Origin: Takakia lepidozioides
Lineage: Eukaryota; Streptophyta; Takakiopsida; Takakiales; Takakiaceae
Direction of reading: 5' to 3'
NCBI GenBank assembly: GCA_030704615.1
Contig: CM060734.1
Location: forward strand, 17,174,001 to 17,238,000
DNA length: 64,000 nt
The position numbers and the translations under genes were made by a program. The first letter of the stretch is position 1; each line of letters opens with the position of its first letter. Positions 11,641-20,430 of this stretch are shown here, in pieces. Under the pieces are notes generated by a model that saw only the letters and a program-made list of their open reading frames with translations, was not told the origin of the DNA and did no database searches.

Positions 11641-13069
11641 GTGCCGGGATGGCATGCATCTGTCTTTTTGTGTATCTTGGCATCGGGAGGTCAGGTTGGA
11701 CCTACAACAGGGATGACTGTAGACGGAGTGTCTGAGGACCCTGAGGCTAGTGATGAGTCAGGTGGTACTCGAGATATACATGAGGATTCGGCTGTGTTGG
11801 ACTACCTCCGTACTGGAGACACGGCAGCCACTGTGACTGCCAAGGAGAGGGATCGGATCCTGCAACGAGCCAAGAGGTTCAAGTGGGAGGGGATACACCT
11901 GCTCCGAGTATGGGAGGATGGTCAGGTGAGGATTGTGCCTCACCCCACACAGCGTGCACGGTTAGTGTGGCATGCCCATGAGGAGTTGGGGCATTTTGGA
12001 GTGCGACGCACTCATAGTTTACTACAGGGGCAATATTGGTGGCGTGGTATGCATACAGAGGTGCAACAGTTCGTGGCTAGGTGCATGGTGTGTGACAGTG
12101 TGCGTGCTTCATTCAACGCCCCTACACCATAGTTGCATCTTTTACCAATCATGGGATTGGGCTACAGGTGGAGTCTTGACTTCGCAGGACCGTTGCCACT
12201 GACTATGCGCCACCACAGATATGTGTTGGTGATGGTGGAGCACTTCTCCAAGTGGATTGAGTTGGTTCCATTGCCTGACAAGACTAGTAAGGGGGCTGCG
12301 TATGCATTCTTGGATCGTGTGCTTAGCTGATTTGGTGCTCCAGCTGAGGTACTCACGGACCAAGGAAGAGAGTTCTTGGGGGAGTTTCAGGCTTTGTGTG
12401 ATAAAGCCTTGATAGACCACCGCACCACTTCTTGGGATCATCCTGAGGCCGATGGCTTGGCAGAGAGAGTTGTTCAGACGGTGAAGAGGGGTTTGCGCAA
12501 GTATGGCTTGCAGAAGGGACACCTAGGAGATTGGGATCTTCAGGTGCATTGGTTAGCCATGGGCTACAGGTTCAGCAATCAAGCATCACTTGCCTCCTTC
12601 TCACCGTATTTCCTTCTCTTTAGCCGAGAGCCGGATTTGCTTGCAGCCATTCGTAGGGACACTGCTCAAGTCCTTAACCTTGACGATCCGGACGTGTGGG
12701 TACGTGCATGTGGTCAGCGTGCAGAGTTGTTCAAGAAAGTCATGCCCATGGCTTTTGAGAACCTTGCCATTGCACAACACTGTGATGAGGTATGCCACTA
12801 TACGTGGTGGAGGATATCGTCTTGGGGTTCGGAGGTTTAGCCCTAGTGACTATGTTTATTTGCAGCAGACTGCTCCTACGACCCTGGATGTCACTGCAGG
12901 GCGTGTTATTCTGAGGGTTCAAGAGGTGTTGCCCTCAGGAGTCCTGATCTTGGAGGGTCGGGATGGCATGACTTGGAAAGACCATGTGCGTAATTGTGCA
13001 TCATGTCACCTTCCCAATGTCGATGGCAGAGTTGACCCAAACTTGGCAGTGGTACCTGCAGGTTTGAGG
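11641..13069 (+). pseudogene. Integrase of the methyltransferase retroelement
   Basis: An H2C2 zinc finger (HAHEELGHFGVRRTH and RCMVCD, about 11970-12100) is followed by a DDE core: Asp in SLDFAGPLP (about 12172), Asp in VLTDQGREF (about 12349) and Glu in GLAERVVQTVKRG (about 12454). The C-terminal part includes RRFSPSDYVYLQQTAP. Stops lie at 12130 (TAG) and 12328 (TGA), with a one-base frameshift near 12790. The reading frame then runs straight into the PHD finger, so the finger belongs to the integrase C-terminus, where chromoviruses carry a chromodomain. Confidence 0.88.
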
Positions 13070-13213
13070 TGCATGTTCTGTGGGTCTGCCAAAGGGGTAG
13101 CCACCATGCTGGTGTGTGATCGATGCTCAAGAGGTTGGCATATGGGATGCTTGACACCACCTCTTGAGAGGGTTCCTGATGGAGATTGGTTATGTCCACA
13201 TTGCTTGGGATAG
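13070..13213 (+). pseudogene. PHD finger at the integrase C-terminus
   Basis: The Cys4-His-Cys3 pattern of a PHD finger is complete: CMFC, CDRC, HMGC and CPHC, with the hydrophobic WHMGCLTPPLERVPDGDWLC core. The first Cys codon is at 13070 and the last at 13202; the stop is TAG at 13211. PHD fingers bind histone H3 tails, often by methylation state (family knowledge). By analogy with integrase chromodomains it probably guides insertion to chosen chromatin (inference). The finger itself is intact, although upstream parts of the polyprotein are broken. Confidence 0.88.
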
Positions 13214-13473
13214 TGGCAGTGGACATGACTGGAGGCAGCTAACAAGACATGGGAGGCCAAGCTCATAGGAGTCAATACACGAGATCCCAGGCTCAAGTTC
13301 ACAGGTTGCAAGATGGCGACTAACGATGGGGCAACTCTTGCACCCGGCCTCTTGATCTATCAAGTTTGAGTGTAGTAGGGACAGTGGTGGAGGACGTAGT
13401 GAGGCTATGGTCACTATCACATCTTGTGGCTACCTGGACTTAGAGGGACCTAAGCACCAGCTAGGGGGGCGAT
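13214..13473 (+). other. 3' untranslated region and polypurine tract
   Basis: Non-coding sequence between the PHD stop and the 3' LTR. CTAGGGGGGCGAT just before the TGTGTGG terminus is a good polypurine tract for plus-strand priming. Confidence 0.65.
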
Positions 13474-13649
13474 TGTGTGGACTAGTGACTGCCATAGTGG
13501 GCAGCATAGTGGTAGCCTAGTGACTGACTAGTTGTAGCCTAGTGGTTGGACTAGTGGTGGACTAGTGGTATACTAGTGTGTGGCGTGCACATGTGTTGTG
13601 TGGTTTTAGACAACGATGTAGTTGTGTAGCGATATGTATGCGCACGACA
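13474..13649 (+). repeat. 3' LTR start of methyltransferase element, first copy
   Basis: It begins TGTGTGGACTAG right after the polypurine tract and ends GCGCACGACA. The same stretch, slightly longer, restarts at 13980. Many short GACTAGTGG-like subrepeats lie inside. A 327-bp foreign repeat separates the two copies. Confidence 0.7.
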
Positions 13650-13651
13650 GC

Positions 13652-13978
13652 TGTAAAGTTATTTTACCACTAGTGTGAAACTAGCTAGGAAATAGCTAGC
13701 TTTTACATATTGACATTTGGGATTGGCCCAAGTGTCAATCCAGGGATCAAGGCAGATTTAGGCCCTGGAGTGGTTATCTTCACGGCAAGCGCGGGAGGCT
13801 CATCTTTCTCGAGTTGAGCCTCACCGCGCCTAGCTATGGCGCCGTAGTGTGGATTCCCCATGGCGTGGGGTGCACTTGGCTTGACTTGTATTTGAGTGAT
13901 GAGTTTATATATGCATGAGTTTAAGCTTCAGCTTTGTGAGCTCGCATGAGCTTGTGCTTGTATTCTTCTTCTTTATCA
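13652..13978 (+). repeat. 327-bp solo LTR-like repeat, copy 1
   Basis: It begins TGTAAAGTTATTTTACC and ends TTCTTTATCA, with the TG...CA ends of an LTR. A second copy of exactly the same length lies at 56171-56497 with only scattered differences. No 5-bp target duplication is visible at either copy. It contains no ORF. A solo LTR of an otherwise unseen element is the likeliest reading. Confidence 0.65.
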
Positions 13979-13979
13979 T

Positions 13980-14269
13980 TGTGTGGACTAGTGACTGCCA
14001 TAGTGGGCAGCATAGTGGCAGCCAAGTGACTGACTAGTTGTAGCCTAGTGGTTGGACTAGTGGCTGGACTAGTGGTGGACTAGTGGTATACTAGTGTGTG
14101 GCGTGCACATGTGTTGTGTGGTTTTGGACAGCGATGTAGTTGTGTAGCGATATGTATGCGCACGACATAGTTGGACGGATGGAGTCAAGGAGAGGATGAC
14201 GAGCTACTATAAAGCAGTCGGCGGAAGGACAAGCAGACAATCTAGTCTTCTTCTTTGCTCTCTCTTCCC

Positions 14270-14315
<46 letters not shown>

Positions 14316-14600
14316 CCCATTCTCCCTTTGCCAAAACTAGGTAGTTTAGTTGGAGATAGAACCAGATAGGAATTCTGGTTCCTAGTTGTGGTGCCTAGTG
14401 TTGATTTGAAAATAATATACCAGCCTGCAGTCCAGCGTTCAACGTTATTCAGGTCTCTGGTCGGTGAAGCTAAGTTGGTCGGAGTGTGTGCACTTGATCC
14501 ACCATTGTATTCCAGTTGAAGTATGCATCAGTCTTGTTGGTAATTAATCATATTTTCTTCCTTGTATCATAGTATTCGTTTACGGGATCGATATAGCGTC
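13980..14600 (+). repeat. LTR of methyltransferase element, second copy
   Basis: It repeats 13474-13649 (13980-14168) and continues into sequence with ACTATAAAG (possible TATA box, about 14212) and a CT tract. The right end cannot be fixed because no second full LTR is in the window; 14600 is a guess. Confidence 0.5.
14268..14312 (+). repeat. (CT)n simple repeat
   Basis: An almost pure CT dinucleotide run inside the presumed LTR leader, as often found in plant 5' untranslated sequence. Confidence 0.9.
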
Positions 14601-15299
14601 AACCAGATGGAATAAGCTCAGTTGGTTCTCAACGTTGTCAAATTTGTGAGTCTTCACGTTTGATTTCCACGAAATTCTAGTGACTCGGACTGGCGGAGTT
14701 GTTGAATTGGAGTGCTTCAGTGTCTAGATCTTCTTTGATTTATTCCTGCACACCATTTGTTTCCAATCGTATCTCTGTTCGGAAACTTATCAACTCAAAC
14801 ATCTTGTATAATAGGTTGGATCATATCAGTTTAGTACTTATTAGTTTCCAGAAAGAGAGTACTTAGCCTGCAATAAATAAATAAATTAATTAATTAATTA
14901 AAACACTACTATCAGTGACCGGTGGGTGAGTGAAACTGGAGATAAAACCTGCTGTTTGCGAACAAAAGACTGAGTAAGGGGTATGTGGCCCTTGAGAACT
15001 CAATAGTCACACCTTTTAGTAATTCAAGCGTCATTAGAAATAGGTGGTGACATCGATGAATGACAGGGGCAAGCCAGATGTTTGAAGCTTGGTCTCCCGC
15101 ACTGATCTCCGCCGCTCGTCTTAATGGAAGAAGGGGACGATTATGGGTGTGAAGTGGCAGTGTATGTCTTGAAGCTTCACTGGTTATGCATCACCACGCG
15201 TTTTGGTGGTGTCTATTCATGTTCAAGGAGATGAAGCGTTGCATAGTTGGAAGTTTTGAAACAACCGTTTAAGGTAGTTAATACACTATGGGATTTTCA
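14601..15299. other. No gene seen; AT-rich with TAAT repeat
   Basis: Non-coding. A short AAATAAAT/TTAATTAA run lies at about 14871-14900. No supported ORF or promoter. Confidence 0.5.
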
Positions 15300-15400
15300 A
15301 GAATGGTACTTGGGTTTAGTGGTTAAGGAAGTTATTTGTGCTGTAAGGTGGGGGGTTCAAATCCCCAATAGCCACATTGTTTCACTGTAGTTGGTTTTGA
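15300..15400 (+). repeat. tRNA-derived SINE-like repeat
   Basis: A box-A-like TTAGTGGTTAAGG (15316-15328) and a good B box GGTTCAAATCC (15354-15364) are spaced as in a tRNA promoter. The ends do not pair into an acceptor stem, so it is not an intact tRNA gene. Confidence 0.5.
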
Positions 15401-15950
15401 TTCTTTCCTTTTATTTTGGTTATATTAATATTGTTTGTTGGGCTGATCTTTTCCTTAGAATGATCTACTTGCTTATCTATTCTTGACTCACATAAATTAA
15501 TGGGGACTAGTAAAAACTAAATAAATCAATATCCCTATCTTTTAACGTAAATATATACATAAAATCCTTCAAAAAGAAAACAAATAATTAAGTTGGTTGG
15601 TTGAAATTAAATTTTGTTGTTTGCTTAATAACTAGTATTTACACTAGGCTATCTCTTTAATATATATATATATACATCTAAAAATCATAATTATTTATCC
15701 CGAAGTAATTATACATTCTCCTTATATATTTCTAGACCATTGTTTTCGTAAGTACGTCAATGAGTTAGCACTAACTGTTGATTACAAATTGCAAACGCAA
15801 ACACTTATAACATAGAAAATTTATAAATCCACACTAGCAGCACCCTTGGAGCTAGGCGGCGCCTTCGGGACCTAACCTGGCTCTGTCTAACATGAACCTT
15901 AAATTAAGTATGCAACTGTTAATGGGGTGCATTAATGGTTGACATATTTT
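15401..15950. other. AT-rich non-coding sequence
   Basis: Strongly AT-rich, with a (TA)n run at about 15660-15675 and no coding signal. It may be LTR or leader of the element whose primer site lies at 15951, but no matching second LTR is in the window. Confidence 0.4.
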
Positions 15951-15968
15951 TGGTGCATCTGCCGGGAG
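15951..15968 (+). promoter_or_regulatory. Degenerate primer-binding site (tRNA-Asp type?)
   Basis: TGGTGCATCTGCCGGGAG resembles, with mismatches, the tRNA-Asp primer site TGGCGCCGTTGCCGG used by Athila/Tat-type Ty3 elements. It lies about 260 bp upstream of a Gag-like ORF, as expected. Confidence 0.35.
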
Positions 15969-16212
15969 TTAGACTAGCTGCTTTTGAATTCTTTAAAATC
16001 TTGCTTGTTGTTTTGATGATAAACTGTTGTATGAAGTATTCTCAACGATTGAAAATGGTTGTGTTGAAATAACAATGGTAGCAACGATCAGATGTGTCAT
16101 TTGAGAGAACAGTACAAATGACATTACCACACCATCTCCTCGTGTCAATTAGGGGATGGGAGCCCTGATAGTGTAGGCGACGCTAACATGATAAACCAAC
16201 TAGCAAAGATGA

Positions 16213-16483
16213 ATGTCGAATTCTGCTTCTAGCTCCCATCACAGTCCTAGTACAGATTCCGGAGAGACAGATCCTAGACTTAGACGTAGAATATTTCGTG
16301 TAGCAATTAGAGAAAGATTTTTTCAATTACCCAGAAGTACAATTCAAGTAACAACATCTGAAGAAGAAACGGAGGAGACTTTGGTTAATCAACCCATAGA
16401 TCACATGAATATAGATCTGAACGGACAAGACTCTAAAGGTTCTGAATCCTCGGTATCTTCTCCACCTTTAAGTCCAGCTAGAC
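16213..16483 (+). pseudogene. Gag-like N-terminus, cut by chromovirus LTR
   Basis: An open frame with MSNSASSSHHSPSTDSGE at its start, rich in Ser, Thr and Glu, is AT-rich in codon use unlike the GC-rich chromoviruses. It follows a primer-site-like sequence, so it may be the Gag start of a third Ty3-type element. It runs into the LTR at 16484, which truncates it. No conserved Gag domain is left to confirm this. Confidence 0.35.
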
Positions 16484-17212
16484 TGTCGCGCACCTCACTT
16501 CGATAAGCTCCCCTTCAAGTCATAGTTACTCGCTTTGATGCGCGCGCCTGACTCCCAACCTGGCCGCCCGGGCCAACTTGGAGCTTCGGCTGCTCACCGG
16601 GACATAACGGTCCCCCTTCGCTTCCCACTAAACCCTCCACCTATTTGGGACTAGGAGAATTTCCTTTGGTAGATGGCAGTCCGGAACAGCTCCCCACTCT
16701 TTGGTCGCTTTCCGGTTCGCTCGTTTACTCACTAGTTTTTGGTCACCAACGGGCTTGCACCGTTCTCGGGGTCACTACTCCCCTTATATATACTTCTGTA
16801 GCTGTCCGCGGGGGTTTCACAACCAGCCATGCCATTTTATGGCGAACCACCAGGAAAACCCTCGACTCCCGGTGATGAGTCGCGGTGAGTCTTGGCCCAC
16901 TCACTACGGCCCCTATGGACCGTGATGAGTCCCAAGACTCCCCACGACTCCCACCACGAGGTCTCCGCCCCCATGGTGAGTCCTATGCCACCCCCACTAA
17001 GTCCCGCTAAGCTACCACCACCCCTTGTGGAGCCACCCCCACCGCCACCCGGTGTGCGGGGCTCCACCTAGTGAGCGCCTCCGCCTCCTTGGGTGCCTTG
17101 GGCACTCAAGGGTGCTTCAGCCCCCCATACCTATCGCTGCCGCTACCCCCACCACAGGGGCAACCTCTCATGTGTCCCGACCCCCTTGCCCTCAAGGCAA
17201 AGGGCCGCGACA
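16484..17212 (-). repeat. 3' LTR of minus-strand chromovirus
   Basis: 729 bp, TGTCGCGCACC...GGGCCGCGACA. A TATA-like run at about 16788-16795 reads TATATATA on the minus strand. Confidence 0.9.
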
Positions 17213-18082
17213 CACACCCCTACCATTTTGTAGAAACGAACATCCAAGTTGTGGCGTCCCACATCAAGGAGTTTGTTTCCGTACCATGGTGTCCCATGGC
17301 AAAGAACCAAACCCCACACTTGACTCTACTCTCCACTAGCTAGTTTGGCCGACTTCCTCCAAGTCCCGGCCAAGGGTGGAGCCTCTCCAGCTCCTCCCAG
17401 TGCACTCTTCTTGGCCTACTTCAAGGCCAAGGAATGATCCTCCCCGAGGATCGAATCGCCTTACTGCAACAACATGCTTGCGATCGCTCATGATGCCGCT
17501 TTTGGCATCACCTTGAGCAAGGGTTCACCTGGAACCCTCTTTGACTAGGAAGATAACCTTGAACCAACCGTGCGCCCCAATCTCTACAATTGGGTCCGCC
17601 TTGGAATGCTGGCCTGAGGTACGGGAACACGCCGAAGCCGCACTACGACTTCGTCCCGAGGCTACACGATTATAGTACGTGAACGGAAGCACGTAGCTTC
17701 CGCGTTAGCCCGCACTACAAGGCAACCCCCTCGGTAGCGCAGTTATAGTACGCGCACGCGCCAGGTGCGCACTAGCACGTGAACTCCAAAGAAGGCGCAA
17801 GTTTCCTTGCCCCTTGGATGGGAGTCACCCGATTTCGGCACTGCGCAAACACACGATTAACCCAATTTACCTCTCCCGCTTTTGTAAGCTAGCATGCCTT
17901 CTACACACTAGCCAACCATACCATGCATCGCCATTCCAAACAAAAATAGGAAGCACAACATTTGAAACATTTCATTTAAAGCAAATTTTGTACAATACAA
18001 GTTTTTGCAATTGGATTCCTGAGCTAGCTAAGCCGGGGTAAGCATGCATTTCCTCCCCCACGCTCCAAGGTTGATGTCCCCA
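17213..18082 (-). other. Chromovirus 3' untranslated region
   Basis: Homologous to 610-1509, with no coding potential. The stretch next to the LTR is purine-rich on the minus strand (polypurine tract). Confidence 0.75.
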
Positions 18083-19452
18083 TCAACGCTTCTTCCGCTT
18101 TTGAGGTCGCCCTTCGAAAGCTGCAACCGCCTCGGATGCGTTTCCCATTTCTGAGGCACGCACCCAAGATGCCTCCACACGATGATAGCCCTTCCATTTG
18201 ACGAGATACTCCGTTTCTCGGTTCCTGAACCTCCTCGATTTAAGTATTGCCTCCACCTCGTACTGAGGTTCATTTTCATGATCCAACAGCATAGGTGGTG
18301 GACGCAACACTTGATGCCGATTCGGACGCACTTCATCTTTGAAGTAAGGCTTCAAAAGGGATACATGGAATACTGGGTGCACCTTACTGTTTGCCGGCAG
18401 CTCCAATTTATACACATCCTCATTCATAACCTTCCGAATGCGAAAGAGTCCCGCATACGGAGGTACGAACTTCGGACTCACTTCCGGAGGTAGTCGGAAA
18501 TTCTTGATGTTCAACCAGACCTCTGTGCCTGCCTCAAACTTCACTTCCCTCCGCTTCCAATTCGCCTGCCTTTCATACCGTTTCCTAGCTTTGGCAATAT
18601 TGTACTTGCGAGCTTCAACAAACGCTCGCGTTCTTCCAGTACCGCCGCTACTGCCGGTTCCTCAACGTCCTGGGCGGCCCAACTTGTCGGCACCAGAGGT
18701 GCTTTTCCATAGACCAATACGAAAGGGAAAACTCCCGTTGCGGAGTGTTCTGTGTTATTATAACAGAACTCTGCCGCGTCTAAGTGTTCCACCCAGTCTG
18801 TTTGGTTTGCCGACACGTAATTCCGCAAGATCTGCTTCACTACGGAATTCACCCTTTCTGTTTGGCAGTCGGTCGTAGGTCGGAAGGCGGTGCTCATCTT
18901 CAGCCTCGTCCCCATCTTCTTCCAAAGTGCCCTCCAAAATTTACTCGTAAACTTTGGATCGCGGTCCGAGACAATATCCTTCGGGACTCCATGATGTTTT
19001 AAGACGTGGGCGAAGTAAAGTCGCCCTGTCTCCTGCGCCGTTGCCGTCTCCTTGGTGGGGATGAAATGGCCCATTTTACTGAACCTATCCACCACCACCA
19101 TGATTGCATCGAATCCTTTTGACAGCGGCATAGCAGTCATGAAATCCATCGAGACGCTTTCCCAAGTCCCCTCTGGAATTGGCAAGGGTTGTAACAGCCC
19201 CACTTGCTTTTTGTACTCGCTCCGGTTTTGTTGGCATGTGGTGCATGTCTTGACATACTCCTCTGCCTCCTCCCTCAGTTTGGGCCAGAAATACTCTTTC
19301 TTCAAGAGTGACGCAGTGCGCTTGGCTCCGCCGTGGCCCGCAAGCGGGCTATCATGGCATTTTCTCAAGAGGCTATCTCTGATCCCTCCCTTCGGCATGT
19401 AGAGACGTTTTTGCTTATACCGGAGCAGTCCATTTTGCAAGTGGAACTGCGC
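18083..19452 (-). pseudogene. Chromovirus integrase and chromodomain
   Basis: From 19452 down: the end of the RNase H linker ([13 protein letters not shown]); the HHCC finger (HDSPLAGHGGAKRT, CTTCQQN); the core Asp residues in SMDFMTAMP and IVSDRDPKF; the Glu region (TERVNSVVKQ); the integrase C-terminus; and a chromodomain (YEVEAILKSRR, YLVKWKGY). Compared with the copy at 1510-2370 there is a frameshift near 18600 and a short in-frame insert (DVEEPAV). This copy shows the complete sequence across the point where the elements at 2370 and 6249 are broken. Confidence 0.92.
19263..19452 (-). repeat. About 190-bp duplication flanking MULE insertion, left copy
   Basis: The chromovirus stretch here (ending CAAGTGGAACTGCG) is repeated at 20241-20430 on the other side of the MULE fragment, with several substitutions. 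It covers the same stretch of the integrase N-terminus. Confidence 0.8.
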
Positions 19453-19460
19453 TATCAACC

Positions 19461-19622
19461 AGTTTGGGCAAGAGAGGTAAATTCATGCCCTGCAAACATT
19501 TGTATTTCATATTTTTGAAGAGGATGGTTTGCGATCCCAAACGTGACAACTTCATTCACCAGGCCACTATGAGTTTCAACGAGGTCGATACTCTATTGCA
19601 GCGGGATACAACACATGGGTAG
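19461..19622 (+). pseudogene. MULE transposase C-terminus inserted in chromovirus
   Basis: An open plus-strand frame ends at TAG 19620-19622 and reads LGKRGKF, CKHLYFIFLKRM, CDPKRDNFIHQAT and TLLQRD. This closely matches the SWIM-finger C-terminus at 38227-38532 (GKRGKWVPCKHLYYIFLHRM, CDPKRDQLIHQAT, TLLQRD). Only the second half of the SWIM zinc motif (CKH) is kept. The flanking chromovirus sequence is on the minus strand, so this is a foreign insertion. Confidence 0.75.
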
Positions 19623-20240
19623 CATCAACTATGCAATGTGGTATGTGGTTGACCATGATTTGAAATGTGTAATTCACATCAATTCGTCGGCGGTGCAATG
19701 ATATGGCCTCCAACTATACGGAGTGAGCTCTGAGTGACAACTTTTAAAAGCACATTTGTCATTGCACCATTCGAAGTCTACATGTCTTGCTGTCGTTATG
19801 CACTACAATCATCTTTTGAAGATGATCCTAACTCTCATTGTTATTTGAGGAGGGAGGAAGGTCTTCCCGTGGCAGCCTCTATGGCGCACACTTTGTGAGG
19901 ATATTTTCTCGTCCTCGTAATTGTAAAAGTGAAACAAGCATTTGTAATTGCACAATGTTGGATGTTACAATTGTAGGCCTCATGGTAGTCTTGATTCTAT
20001 TTAGGCAAGATTCCCTGCATTAATCCCACGGTCATAGGACCATCCTCGGTTATAGGCGGCGCATGTTAATGCTGACGTGGCATATGACGGACAGTGCCAC
20101 GTCATCATTTGCCGCCACATCAGCATGCTGACATGATGCTCACGCCACGTCAGCGTGGGTGCAGGCTCACGCCACGTCACTCCTGCGTGAGCGTACGCTC
20201 GTGCGCTCACGCGCAACGCTCACGCCATTGCGTCGTTGCC
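19623..20240 (+). mobile_element. MULE 3' flank inside chromovirus
   Basis: The sequence beyond the MULE stop codon has no gene. The last 200 bp are packed with short inverted motifs (TGACGTGG, CCACGTCA, GCTCACGCCACGTCA) that could be a transposon terminal region. It ends where chromovirus sequence resumes at about 20241. Confidence 0.45.
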
Positions 20241-20430
20241 TCAATTTGGGCCAGAAATACTCTTTCTTCAAGAGTGCCACGGTGCGCTTGGCTCCGCCGT
20301 GGCCTGCAAGCGGACCATCATGGCATTATCTTAAGAGACTATCTCTGATCCCTCCCTTCGGCATGTAGAGACGCTTTTGCTTGTACCGGAGCAGTCCATT
20401 TTGCAAGTGAATCTGCGATTTAACCCCCAT
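20241..20430 (-). repeat. About 190-bp duplication flanking MULE insertion, right copy
   Basis: Direct copy of 19263-19452, diverged by several substitutions and a small indel. Confidence 0.8.

Larger units (their letters stand above)
8630..13649 (+). mobile_element. Ty3/gypsy element with cytosine methyltransferase and PHD finger
   Basis: Order of parts: truncated left edge at the chromovirus LTR; cytosine-5 methyltransferase; reverse transcriptase; RNase H; integrase; PHD finger; polypurine tract (AGGGGGGCGA, about 13463-13472); 3' LTR starting TGTGTGGACTAG at 13474. Gag, protease and the 5' LTR are missing on the left. A second, shorter copy lies at 24378-25600. The RT-RNase H-integrase order places it in Ty3/gypsy. 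Frameshifts near 9340, 10335 and 12790, plus several stops, make this copy inactive. Confidence 0.85.

Noticed and set aside
15300-15400. Functional tRNA gene
   Set aside because: Good B box, but no acceptor stem pairing or cloverleaf.
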